DNA of 64,000 nt from Anthopleura xanthogrammica (taxonomy: Eukaryota > Cnidaria > Anthozoa > Actiniaria > Actiniidae), in NCBI GenBank assembly GCA_964019055.1, contig OZ025214.1, positions 8,866,858-8,930,857 on the forward strand, in the 5' to 3' direction. How positions within the stretch are numbered: the stretch's first letter is position 1; the number at the start of each line of letters is the position of its first letter. A program made the translations under genes and the position numbers. The notes beneath the pieces are model-generated. The model saw only the letters and a list, made by a program, of their open reading frames with translations, did no database searches and had not been told where the DNA came from. Positions 1-8,918 of the stretch are shown piece after piece.

Positions 1-860
1 AAAGACTGTTCTATGAAAGAATAACACATCCATCTTCTCGAGCTCCCCGAACTCTAAATGCTTACTTGCCTCATGCATTATCTCGAGCTCCCGAGCTCTA
101 AATCCTTTGACTTTTGCCAAGCTTTTAAGCTCTCCGAACTCCTCGAAACCGTTTTGTGAAAAGAAAAGTAACAACTTTTTCGAGTTCCCCGAAATATAAA
201 TGCTTACTTGCCTCATGCATTAATCTCAAGCTCCCTGAGCTCTAAATCCTTTTAGAAAAAACCTACTAATGGTCTATCACCAATCGAGCCCTGTGATTGG
301 CTGAGCTACTAGGGGTCTATTAGTGATAGACCTCTAGTAGTGAAAAGCGCCGATTTTGAAAACCAAAAAATATATATTTAAAGCAAAATCCAAAACTTTT
401 TGCATCCTTTTATTGGACCGATTAGTAGTTTTTTACTAAAACAATTAGACCTCTCGCCCTCATGGCCTACGAGTCAATAGCCCATTCGGCCTTCGGCCTC
501 ATGGGCTATTGACTCGTAGACCATTCGGACTCGAGGACTAATTGTTAATTATTTTTACCAAGCTCTTTCGAGCTCTCTGAGCTCAACGATACCGTTCTGT
601 GAGAGGGAAGCACGCCTATCGAGTTCCCCGAACTCGGAACACTTAGTACTCGCCTAACGTGAAACTCAAGCTCCCCAAGCTCTATAATCTTTGGCTACAA
701 AGCCATTGAGGGGACAAAAACGTCTTTGAAAGAAAATAGGCAAACTATCTAGCTCCCAGAGCTACATCTGGGGTTTGCGAAACTACACAGATATACCGTA
801 TTAGATGCAAAAAACTAGAGCGATACTAAGTACGAAACGGAGAAAGGGGGAAGAAAGGTA
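1..860. repeat. CTCGAG-rich tandem repeat of about 145 bp, interrupted
   Basis: Similar stretches begin near 33, 176 and 617. Each has a cgagctccccgaac-type motif, then text like cttgcctcatgcatta, then an aagctc...gagctc motif. The middle copy is split by the fold-back insert at about 256-551, because the sequence after it (from about 552) resumes where the first copy continues near 112. Positions 700-860 hold no recognisable gene or repeat unit. No coding sequence is supported anywhere here. Confidence 0.55.
256..551. mobile_element. Fold-back (MITE-like) insertion with two palindromes
   Basis: The block interrupts the flanking tandem repeat, so it behaves like an insertion of about 295 bp. 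It holds two inverted repeats: arms 263-284 and 319-340 (22 bp with a few mismatches), and arms 464-485 and 501-522 (22 bp with one mismatch), the latter extended by weaker pairing from 441 to 545. It has no coding capacity. No clear terminal inverted repeat or target duplication was found, so the ends are approximate and the class is unknown. Confidence 0.45.
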
Positions 861-1232
861 TTGAAAGACCTTTACCTCGAGATCAGGGGTTGGAGGAGCT
901 ATTGCTTGGGCCTCATTTTGCTGCTGTTCCTGGTGAACTTCTTGCTGTTGAACCCTGGAGGGTCCTTGGTTCAATTCCCAGGCAGGGCAACAATTTTTTA
1001 TTTTTTTCTGTTTATTTTAAAGTATGGTGGCAGAGCTCAGTGGCAGAGCGTTCGACTAGAATACGGAGGGTCCTGGGGTCGATTCCCAGGTAGGGCTAAA
1101 AAAAAAATTTTCTGTTTATTCTAAAGTATGGTGAGTTATAAACATATTTCATACCATCATCATACCCATACCATGTTTATCGTAAATTTCCTAAGACATT
1201 TCAAAAACCTTAGCATATACAGTACGTTTCTC
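861..1232 (+). repeat. tRNA-like 251-bp satellite, left block part 1
   Basis: This is the first recognisable stretch of the tRNA-like satellite, with cores near 890-990 (degenerate) and 1030-1100. The second core keeps an A-box-like tract and a B-box-like ggtcgattccc. It stops at the LINE insertion and continues after it at 4511. The segment from about 1030 is nearly the same as 6255-6475, which shows that the LINE entered a copy of a longer repeated segment. Open frames here are satellite translations, not genes. Confidence 0.75.
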
Positions 1233-4200
1233 TTTCTGGAAATTCAATAATTCACTGAAAGAACTAAAGAATATTATTCAAGATTTGAAAACTTCTTTGG
1301 ATAGAGAAAGAATTCAGAATGCACAACTGAGATGGGAATTAATCAAATATAAAATCTGTAAATTCTCGATAGCATTTTCTAAAGAATTGGCTAGGAACAG
1401 AAAAAAGGCGTATCAGCAACTGGAATCGGAAATCAAAAACATAGAAAACAAAATAAAATGGGAAAAGGATGAATTATTGTATGCCCACACGATAACTTGC
1501 TAAAATCCTTAGAAGAGGAAAGTAATTATATTACAGAAGGTATAATCATTAGGTCAAAAGCTACTTGGTATGAGGAAGGTGAAATATTTTTTAAATTTGG
1601 AAAGGAGGAATAAAACTAAAACACACGTTAGTAAACTAAACAATGCCGATGGGACAGAAACTACAGATCCAAACGAAATACTCCGAAAAATAAAATGTTT
1701 TTTCAATCGATATATAAATCTAAATCAAACAAAACTGAAAAAGAATGCCAAGATTTTCTTTCGCATCTGAAAACTCCATTGGTATCTGAATTAGCTAAAG
1801 AAGATTGTGGAGAATTAATGACGACTGAGGAATGTTTTCGTGCCCTCAAGCAAATGGGCCCATCTAAATGACGGTCTAACTAAAGAATTTTATATGTGCA
1901 TGTGGGAAGATTTGAAGGAAGATTTGGTAAATTCCTTAAATCATAGTTTTGAAGTGGGCTCCTTGTCAACATCCCAAAAGCAAATCGTTATCACTTTGCT
2001 AGAAAAATCCAACAAAGATAACAGATATTTGGACGCTTGGCGCCCTATTAGTCTCATTAATGTAGACGTAAAAATGTGCAGTAGAGTTCTTAGTAACAGA
2101 ATGGCAGAAGTCTTGCCTTCCCTAGTCAGCTATGATCAATATGCCTTTGTTAAAAGAAGGAATATTGATGAACCTATTAGGTTAATACACGATGTTATGG
2201 ACTACTTAAGATATAAAGATGAATATTCGTTGCTATTCGCAGCAGATTTTAAAAAGGCTTTCGACTCGATCGAACATAATTTTATATTTGCAGTCTTGCA
2301 CAAATTCGGCTTCGATAACAACTTTATCAAATGGGTGAGAGTTCTTCTGCAAAACAATCAAAGCTGTATCATAAATAATGGCAAAGTAACCGATTTTTTT
2401 AACGTACTTAGAGGAACAAAACAAGGAGATCCTATTTCCCCCTACATTTTTATATTGACTATAGAAATCATGGCAATCATGATAAGGAACTCAAAGGAGA
2501 TAAAAGGCGTGGAGGTAAAAGGAACAGCAAAAAAGCTAATTATGTTTGCAGATGACACCACCTTCTTCCTTCGAGACGTAATTTCTTTCAATAACGTTTT
2601 AAAAACATTAAACCAATTTTACGATTACTCGTCGCTAAAAATAAATGCAAAAAAGTCAGAAGTCGGATGACTCGGAAGAAGAAATCGGGACCCACCTGGA
2701 GAATTCGCTGATAACTTTAAATGGATTAGTTTCTACCGAAAAGGTATCAAAATATTAGGTATACATTTCTCATATAATGATAAATATAGTTATGATCAAA
2801 ATTTTAAACGTATACTAATTATCAGACAATTCTGTCGATATGGAAGATAAGACACCTAACACTTTATGGTAAAATCCAAGTGCTGAAGTCTCTTGCTCTG
2901 CCAAAACTGCTTTATGTTTGCTCTGTGCTACATGTTCTGGATGATTTTGTTAAGATAATAGAGGGTACAACACAAGACTTTATTTGGAATGGTAAAAAAC
3001 CAAAAATCAAACCTAGTACCTTAATTGGAAATTACCACCAAGGTGGCTTAAAATCCCCTGATTTCCAATCCTGTATTAAAGCAAACCGAGTCAAATGGGC
3101 AATAAAATTATTCAAATCCAATGACGAAAAAACGAATTTAAGTATGATTCCCTCTATATATCTTAAAGGCATAGGAGGATTGGAAAATATAAAGAATAAC
3201 TTCGATAGGAAAAGAATTCCAAAGCATATCCCACCTTTCTATAAGAGTATATTAATAACGTGGTCAGAAATTTCGGAATATAATGGTGAGGAGCCAAATG
3301 AGATAAATGAGGAAACTCCATCTTCTACGAAGATTTCTGTGACTTGAATATCAATAATATCTCTGATTTATATGACGATAACGGTGAAATAAATTGGGAA
3401 CATGCTAAACATAAGGGCCTTGAAGACAAAGATTACATGAGGTGGGCTGGAATAATCCATGCAATTCCAGTGCGATGGAAAAAAAAAATAAAAGGAAAAA
3501 TAAATATTTAAAAAAAACACAACCCAGTTTAAAATTAGGGAAGAATAACATCGAATTAGGTAAAATAAAAGTAAAACAATTGTACCAGTGGTTTATAGAG
3601 AAAAAGTTTCAACCTCCAACAGCTCAAAATAATTTAAATAAAAGAATTAATAACAATAATCCATTGGATTGGAGTGGTATCTACAAAAGAATATTACAAC
3701 CTCCATAGACACCTATTCTCGTTTTTTCCAATGCAAAATATTAAATAATATTCTGTATCTTAATCGCGATTTACATCGTTTTAAAATTCTCAATTACTCC
3801 TCTTGTTCTTTTTGTTCTCTCTATCCCGAAACAATCGATCATTTTTTTGTCAAGTGTGTGGAATCTAAAAATTTATATTTCGAAATTAGAGATCATTTTG
3901 AAACATTTCGAATAAATTTGCCAGAATTTAACTTAATAAATATACTATTAGGTGTTGACGATACTATTGTTAACTATATTCTATTATCGTTTAAGTTATT
4001 TCTATATAAATCTAGAGATAAAGGCAAAATACCTACCTTATCTCTTTTTTAAAATATTCTAAAACAAAATAAAAAAATTGAGTATAAAACGGCCAAATCA
4101 AAAGATATTCTTTTAAAACAAAACAATAAATGGAGTAAAATATCCCCGGCATTGGTATAAATAATTCTGAATGGCAGGGTGTAACATGGTGCAACATGGC

Positions 4201-4510
4201 GCTTGTATATATCAATATACATTTTATATTGGTTAAATCAATTTTATAGCAATAGATAAGTATAAATGTACCTTCTCAGTGTTTTAGTTGTTTTTTTCTT
4301 GTTCGTTTGCTTGTTATTGATAGTATTTTCACTTAGTTTCTTGTAGAGTCATATAGTTTTGTCATTTAACATATTTTGTATTCTGTAAATAATCTTGAAA
4401 TAGTTAATAGGATATCTAGAGGAACACACCTAGTGTGTTCCTCCTTAAGTTGTAATTAAATAAGACAGTATTTGTTTAATTGTTAATAAAATAATTATTT
4501 TAAAAAAAAA
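1233..4510 (+). mobile_element. 5'-truncated L1/Tx1-type LINE insertion
   Basis: A non-LTR retrotransposon copy, plus-strand, ending in an A-rich tail (4503-4510) and flanked by an imperfect target duplication of about 12 bp: agtacgtttctc at 1221-1232 and agtacgtttgtc at 4510-4521. Uninterrupted satellite copies (for example 6460-6480) show the empty site. No endonuclease domain is present, so the copy begins inside the second ORF. Positions 4053-4500 are the non-coding 3' tail. The insertion point lies about 52 bp upstream of the next tRNA-like core. Confidence 0.85.
1285..4052 (+). pseudogene. LINE reverse transcriptase, decayed
   Basis: The remains of a LINE ORF2 are split over several frames (open pieces at 1285-1503, 1840-2670, 2880-3347 and 3669-4052). 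The 1840-2670 piece carries the reverse transcriptase fingers and palm: RPISLINVDVK, FKKAFDSI, GTKQGDPISPY and the catalytic FADDT. The 2880-3347 piece has the thumb-like text FIWNGKKPK and GGLKSPD seen in L1/Tx1-type proteins. The 3669-4052 piece has the Cys-rich C-terminal region (CSFCSLYPETIDHFF). The endonuclease is absent, and stops and frameshifts near 1503, 2668 and 3345 make it non-functional. Assignment to the L1/Tx1 group is by motif recognition only. Confidence 0.82.
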
Positions 4511-5310
4511 GTACGTTTGTCGCAATATAGTGGGGAAAAAAGACATTATTCGCCATTACAGTCTCCTCTAGCACAGTGCAAGAGCTTTCGACTAGAATAA
4601 CGAGGGTCTTGGGGTCGCTTCCCATCTGGAGTTAAAAAAAAAAATTTTCTAATAATTTCAAAGTTTGGTACGATCTTATACCCATTTCATTTCATCATCA
4701 TACACATACCATGTTTATCGTATATTTCCTTAGACATTTCTGAAACTGTAGCATATACAGTTCTTTTGTCAGAATATAGTGTGGACAAACGACCTTACTC
4801 GCCATTAGAGTCTCCTCTAGCTCAGTAGGAGGTTGTTCGACTAGGATACCGAGGGTCGTCGGGTCGATACCCATCTGGGCGTCAGAAATATATTTTTTTC
4901 TGATTATTTCACAGTTTGGTACGATTATATACACATTTCATTTCATCATCGTACGCATACCATGTTTATCGTATATTTCCATAGACATTTCCGTGACTTT
5001 AGCATATACAGTTCGTTTGTCGCAATAAAGTGGGGACCAACGACCTTATTCGCCATTAGAGTCTCTTCTAGCTCAATGACAGATTGTCCAACTAGGATAC
5101 CGAGGGTCATGGGGTCGATTCACATCTGGGTGTCAGCAATTATTTTTTTTCTGATTATTTCACAGTTTGGTACGATCATACACTTTTAATTCCATCATCA
5201 TACGCATATCATGTTCATCGTATATTTCCTTAGACATTTCCTTGATGCTAACATAAACAGTACGTTTGTCAAAATATAATGTAAACTAACGACCTTATTC
5301 GTCATCAGAG

Positions 5311-5381
5311 TGTTCTCCAGCTTTGTGGCAGAGCGTCCGACTACGATTCGGAGGGTCCTGGGTTCGATTCCCATCTGGACC
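5311..5381 (+). ncRNA. tRNA-like core, best anticodon arm (ACG)
   Basis: One of the best-formed cores of the satellite. D stem gctt/gagc (5320-5323 with 5331-5334), anticodon stem tccga/tcgga (5336-5340 with 5348-5352) and loop ctacgat, placing ACG at the anticodon position (5343-5345). The T arm has ctggg, ttcgatt and cccat with one mismatch. The first and last seven bases do not pair, so a normal acceptor stem is missing. A T run follows at about 5388. This looks like a tRNA-derived Pol III-type cassette, not a working tRNA gene; transcription is not shown. Confidence 0.5.
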
Positions 5382-6015
5382 TCAGAAATATTTTTTTTTC
5401 TGATTTGTAGCAGTTTGGTATACAGTTTGGTACGATCATATACATATTTCGTTCCATCATCATACTCATGGAACCCACGACATTTTTCGTCATTAGAGTC
5501 TCCTCTAGTTCAGTGCGAAAGCGTTCGACTAGGATACGGAGGGTCCTTGGTTCGATTCCCAGGTGGGGCTAAAATTTATTATTTTTTTATGTTTATTTTA
5601 AAGTATGGTGAGTCATCAACATATTTCGTTCCATCATCATACCCATACCATGTTTATGGTATATTTCCTTATACATTTCAAAAACTTTACCATATACAGT
5701 ACGTTTGTCGCAATATAGTGGGGACCAACGACCTTATTCGCTATTAGAGTCTCCTCTAGCTCAGCAGAAGAGCGTTCGACTAGAATACTGAGAGTCGTGG
5801 GGTCGATTCCCAGGTAGGAATAAAATTTATTATTTTTTTCTGTTTATTTTAAAGTATGGTACGATCATATACTTATTTCACTCCATCATCATACCTATAC
5901 CATGTTTATCGTATATTTCTGAAGACATTTTTGAAACTTTAGCACTGAAACTGTAGCATATACAGTACGTTTCTCACAATATAGTGTCGACTAAGGACAT
6001 TATTCGCCATTAGAG

Positions 6016-6086
6016 TCTCCTCTAGCTCAGCGGTAGAGCGACCGACTAGGATACGGAGGGTCCTTGGTTCGATCCCAAGCTAGGGC
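6016..6086 (+). ncRNA. tRNA-like core with perfect D and T stems
   Basis: D stem gctc/gagc, A-box tract tagctcagcggtagagc, T stem cttgg/ccaag around ttcgatc, and an anticodon arm with a ccg/cgg stem core and loop ctaggat. The acceptor ends do not pair. A T-rich tract follows from about 6094. The intact arms and the two internal promoter boxes suggest descent from a tRNA gene and possible Pol III transcription; function is unknown. Confidence 0.5.
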
Positions 6087-6759
6087 TGAAATTTAATTTT
6101 TTTTCTGTTTCCTTTAAAGTACGGTACGATCATATACATATTTCATTCCACCATCATACCCATACCATGTTTATCGTATATTTCCTTAGACATTTCTTAA
6201 ACTTTAGCATATACAGTACGTTTGTCGCAATATCGTAAGGACGAACGCCCTTATTCGCCATTAGAGTCTTCTTTAGCACAGAGGCAGAGCGTTCGACTAG
6301 AATACGGAGGGTCGTGGGGTCGATTCCCAGGTAGGGCTAAAAAAGTTTTTTTTTTGTTTATTCTAAAGTATGGTGAGTTATAAACATATTTCATACTATC
6401 ATTATACCCATACGATGTTTATGGTATATTTCCTAAGACATTTCAAAAACCTTAGCATATACAGTACGTTTGTCGCAATATAGTGGGGAAAAAAGACATT
6501 ATTCGCCATTAGAGTCTCCTCTAGCACAGTGCAAGAGCGTTCGACTAGAATACAGAGGGTCGTGGGGTCGCTTCCCATCTGGAGTTAAATAATTTTTTTT
6601 TCTAATAATTTCAAAGTTTGGTACGATTATATACACATTTCATTTCATCATCATACACATACCCTGTTTATCGTATATTTCCTTAGACATTTCTGAAACT
6701 GTAGCATATACAGTTCTTTTGTCAGAATATAGTGTGGACAAACGACCTTACTCGCCATT

Positions 6760-6764
6760 ACAGT
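6760..6764. other. Polinton left target-site duplication (acagt)
   Basis: The five bases acagt directly before the element recur at 22649-22653 directly after it. Uninterrupted units read ...cgccattacagtctcctc (4551-4568), which is the empty site. A six-base reading (tacagt), usual for Polintons, would need the last T of the right end to be shared. Confidence 0.8.
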
Positions 6765-7142
6765 AGTAGGTAATAAAGGCCGATTTTGGCGCATTACATA
6801 TTTACACACCTTTACACCCCCCTTTACACACCTTTACACACCTTTACATCATTTACAGATACACCTCTACACACGCCCACCCCTACCACTGTCCCCCTTT
6901 ACACTCCTTTACACCCTCTACATCCCCCTTTACACCCCCTTTACACCCCCAAATTTGCTCAAAAGCTCCCCAGGCCCGCCCCTCCCTGTCCACCAAAGAT
7001 CACATCCGCCAAAGGTGATCCTTCACAAGATAGTACCCCTTCCCCAAACCTTCGCCACATGTGAGCAAAAAGTGAGGTGGGGGTTTGGACAGATGGGGGA
7101 GGGTGTGAGCAAGATTGGGGCAGGATGATTGAGAGTGCGCAA
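6765..7142 (+). repeat. Polinton left terminal inverted repeat
   Basis: 378 bp that match the reverse complement of 22271-22648 almost exactly, ending at gagagtgcgcaa. The outer half (about 6788-6955) is built of sub-repeats like cctttacacac on a C-rich strand, about a dozen copies. Open frames here are rich in Thr, Pro, Leu and Tyr and are composition artefacts. Confidence 0.93.
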
Positions 7143-7196
7143 CAATAAGTGAAGATTGGGGAGGATGAAAATAAAAATGTTTTAAGAATATATAGA

Positions 7197-7208
7197 TATA
7201 TAATAAAG
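7197..7208 (+). promoter_or_regulatory. Start-proximal ATAAA motif, first left-end gene
   Basis: tataataaag lies about six bases before the start codon at 7214. It belongs to a set of similar motifs before nearly every gene of this element. Confidence 0.45.
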
Positions 7209-7213
7209 ACAAT

Positions 7214-7723
7214 ATGGGAAAGAAGGATAAAGGAAGTCGTCAGAGACAAGACAAGATGGGAAAGAAGGAGAAACGAAGCCGCTCCAGGGATACCTCAACA
7301 AGCCCCCAAGGTGGGAAAGAGATTCACGTGACCGAGGAAACGCTTAAGCACATCATAAGAGTGTGCCTCGAATCCATGGCCACACCTCCCCCCACACCAC
7401 CCCAAGCGATCGAAACCCCTCCGAAAGAAGAATCCGCACCCACGCCACCCAAGAAAAAAGACTATTCCTTCGTAGCAAACACCTGGGAGAATAGGAAATG
7501 CGTGGTAGCCACGAACATGCTTACCAAAGAAAAGACCTACTTTCGGAGCATGTACGCAACAGGCAAGCGCTTGGGAATAAACACCGGCCTCATAAATGCG
7601 TGTTGTAAGGGGGGAGGTTATGCTAAGACTGGAAAATCAAAGATCGATGATCAACGATATGAGTTCGCTTATTTCAGAGAAGAGGAGCTACCCGAAGGGT
7701 GTGTGATCTTGAAGGCTAGGTAG
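7214..7723 (+). CDS. Polinton left-end protein with NUMOD-like C-terminus
   Basis: A 169-residue protein of unknown function. The N-terminal 30 residues are Lys/Arg/Ser-rich and repeat MGKK-type text, so translation could also start at Met15. A Pro-rich linker (about 57-82) follows. The C-terminal part (about 85-160) has TYFRSMYATGKRLGINTGLI and GKSKIDDQRYEFAYF, resembling the short helix-turn-helix repeats of the NUMOD/IENR type found with homing nucleases; this suggests DNA or RNA binding but no catalysis is visible. An ATAAA motif precedes the start, and a perfect 10-bp hairpin begins five bases after the stop. Frame intact. Confidence 0.7.
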   Translation: MGKKDKGSRQRQDKMGKKEKRSRSRDTSTSPQGGKEIHVTEETLKHIIRVCLESMATPPPTPPQAIETPPKEESAPTPPKKKDYSFVANTWENRKCVVATNMLTKEKTYFRSMYATGKRLGINTGLINACCKGGGYAKTGKSKIDDQRYEFAYFREEELPEGCVILKAR

Positions 7724-7728
7724 CCCGA

Positions 7729-7756
7729 GATATCAAAGACATACTACTTTGATATC
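7729..7756 (+). terminator. Hairpin after first left-end gene
   Basis: gatatcaaag pairs perfectly with ctttgatatc across an 8-nt loop, five bases downstream of the stop at 7723. The same stem type recurs at 8133-8159 and 21957-21980. A role in 3'-end formation is inferred from position only. Confidence 0.5.
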
Positions 7757-7796
7757 TATCCATCAAAAAAGCGCTTAAGAAATCGTATGAGCATAT

Positions 7797-7804
7797 TATA
7801 AAGG
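7797..7804 (+). promoter_or_regulatory. Start-proximal ATAAA motif, second left-end gene
   Basis: tataaagg lies nine bases before the ATG at 7814 and matches the motif seen before the other genes of the element. Confidence 0.45.
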
Positions 7805-7813
7805 AATCATATC

Positions 7814-8095
7814 ATGAGCGAAACAAAAAGAGGAATATGTCATTGCGACTTCCTAATGAGGATACTAGACGCACCACTACCAGAGAACACTAGGTCGTGG
7901 TGGATTTGATTATCAACAGAAGAGGTTGAGGGTCTAATATCAACCTTTAAGCAATCACCAATGTCTGAAGGGGTCAAATCATGGTGGGCGGGATTACCAC
8001 CGATCTCGAGGGAAGCGATGACGAGGAAGCTTAGTCTCCTTGAGGAGTCAAGGATCTCAAGAGAGATAAAAGAAGAAGAAGAAGAAGAAGCTTAA
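7814..8095 (+). pseudogene. Small left-end Polinton gene with in-frame TGA
   Basis: A 93-codon frame starting at ATG 7814, nine bases after an ATAAA motif, with one in-frame TGA at 7907-7909 and then 61 further sense codons to TAA at 8093-8095. Two similar segments flank the stop region, NTRSWWI before it and GVKSWWAGLPPIS after it, which suggests an internal repeat and that the TGA replaced a sense codon. The C-terminus runs into a Glu tract from a GAA repeat. No known domain is recognised. The 3' region (8099-8159) repeats the end of the preceding gene, including its hairpin. Confidence 0.5.
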
Positions 8096-8132
8096 GAAGG
8101 AAGAGGAGTTACCCGAAGGCTAAGTAACGCGA

Positions 8133-8159
8133 GATATCAAAGATCTTTACTTTGACATC
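8133..8159 (+). terminator. Hairpin after second left-end gene
   Basis: gatatcaaag pairs with ctttgacatc (one mismatch) across a 7-nt loop, 38 bases after the stop at 8095. It is the second copy of the hairpin class seen at 7729-7756. Confidence 0.45.
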
Positions 8160-8198
8160 TAATACGAAAAAGATGGTTTTAAAATATGTAGTCATATC

Positions 8199-8214
8199 AT
8201 AAAGAGAATAAAGA
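8199..8214 (+). promoter_or_regulatory. Start-proximal ATAAA motifs, third left-end gene
   Basis: Two overlapping motifs, ataaag and aataaag, lie within 20 bases of the ATG at 8219. Confidence 0.4.
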
Positions 8215-8218
8215 AAAA

Positions 8219-8870
8219 ATGTCACTAACAGAACCAATGCTAACAAGTATGATAAACTATGATCCAAGGAAACTAGTATTCTCTAAACCGATACAAAAAG
8301 AAGTGGTAGGAAAGAAGATAAAGTACATGTTAATAGAGATAAACACGAGGTATGACAACAAAACAATAGGAAAGCTAATAGTACCATCCGGGTGGGTATT
8401 CTCGTTCGGACCTTCAGAAAGCTTCTAGGTCAGACCTAAAAAAGGGTAAGGGTGGACTAAACCCCTTATACTGGAAACGAGAACCGGTAGCAGGAGAAGA
8501 TGGGAATGTTAGGTTAGAGAAAGTAAATGGTAAGGGACCCACGTTATACCCAAAAATACCATCAAACAGGGCCACGGGTAAGCTAGGAGGAAGATTTTAC
8601 AACGTGTCCGGGGAAAAGATAGAGCCAGAAGAACTCATTGGTAAGAGAATAGACGCGAACGTTCCGTTACACATCAGTAACATATACGTAGGATCTTCAG
8701 GCAAAGTAAGTTTAGTCATAAGAGTATGGGAAGCAACCACCAAGCATCCTAAGGAGTATGAGAGACTACTAAAGCCAATTCCAGAAATAGAGGAAGAGGA
8801 GGAGTCAGATTCAGAGATAGACGAGGAATGCCCCACACCTTCCCAGCAAACGACCCTTCTCCCTACCTAA
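8219..8870 (+). pseudogene. Conserved Polinton protein (NPLYWKR type), internally deleted
   Basis: Two frames of one gene. The first (8219-8428) reads to GWVFSFGPSESF and stops. The second is open from about 8402 to 8870 and contains NPLYWKRE, GKGPTLYPKIP and FYNVSGEKIEPEELIGKRID, ending in an acidic tail (EIEEEEESDSEIDEE). I associate this layout with a protein common in cnidarian Polintons, where a longer segment separates the two parts; here roughly 80 residues appear to be missing and the frame changes near 8425. Function unknown. An ATG-proximal ATAAA motif is present. It converges on the gene ending at 8919. Confidence 0.6.
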
Positions 8871-8918
8871 ACAACATCCAACCTACCCCCGCCGATACCA
8901 CGGCAATCACCGCTAAGT

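Larger units (their letters stand above)
4511..6764 (+). repeat. tRNA-like 251-bp satellite, left block part 2
   Basis: About nine tandem units follow the LINE, with tRNA-like cores near 4557, 4808, 5062, 5311, 5508, 5751, 6016, 6268 and 6515. A typical unit runs: catatacagtacgtttgtc, a spacer of about 40 bp, the tRNA-like core, a T-rich tract, then ttccatcatcatacgcata. The segment 6467-6760 is nearly identical to 4511-4800, so units are also duplicated in groups. The block ends at the Polinton, which split the next unit just upstream of its core. Confidence 0.85.

Noticed and set aside
6786..7064. Thr/Pro/Leu-rich open frame in the Polinton inverted repeat
   Set aside because: It is created by the C-rich sub-repeats of the terminal repeat and occurs in mirror form at 22349-22627. 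No start motif precedes it.
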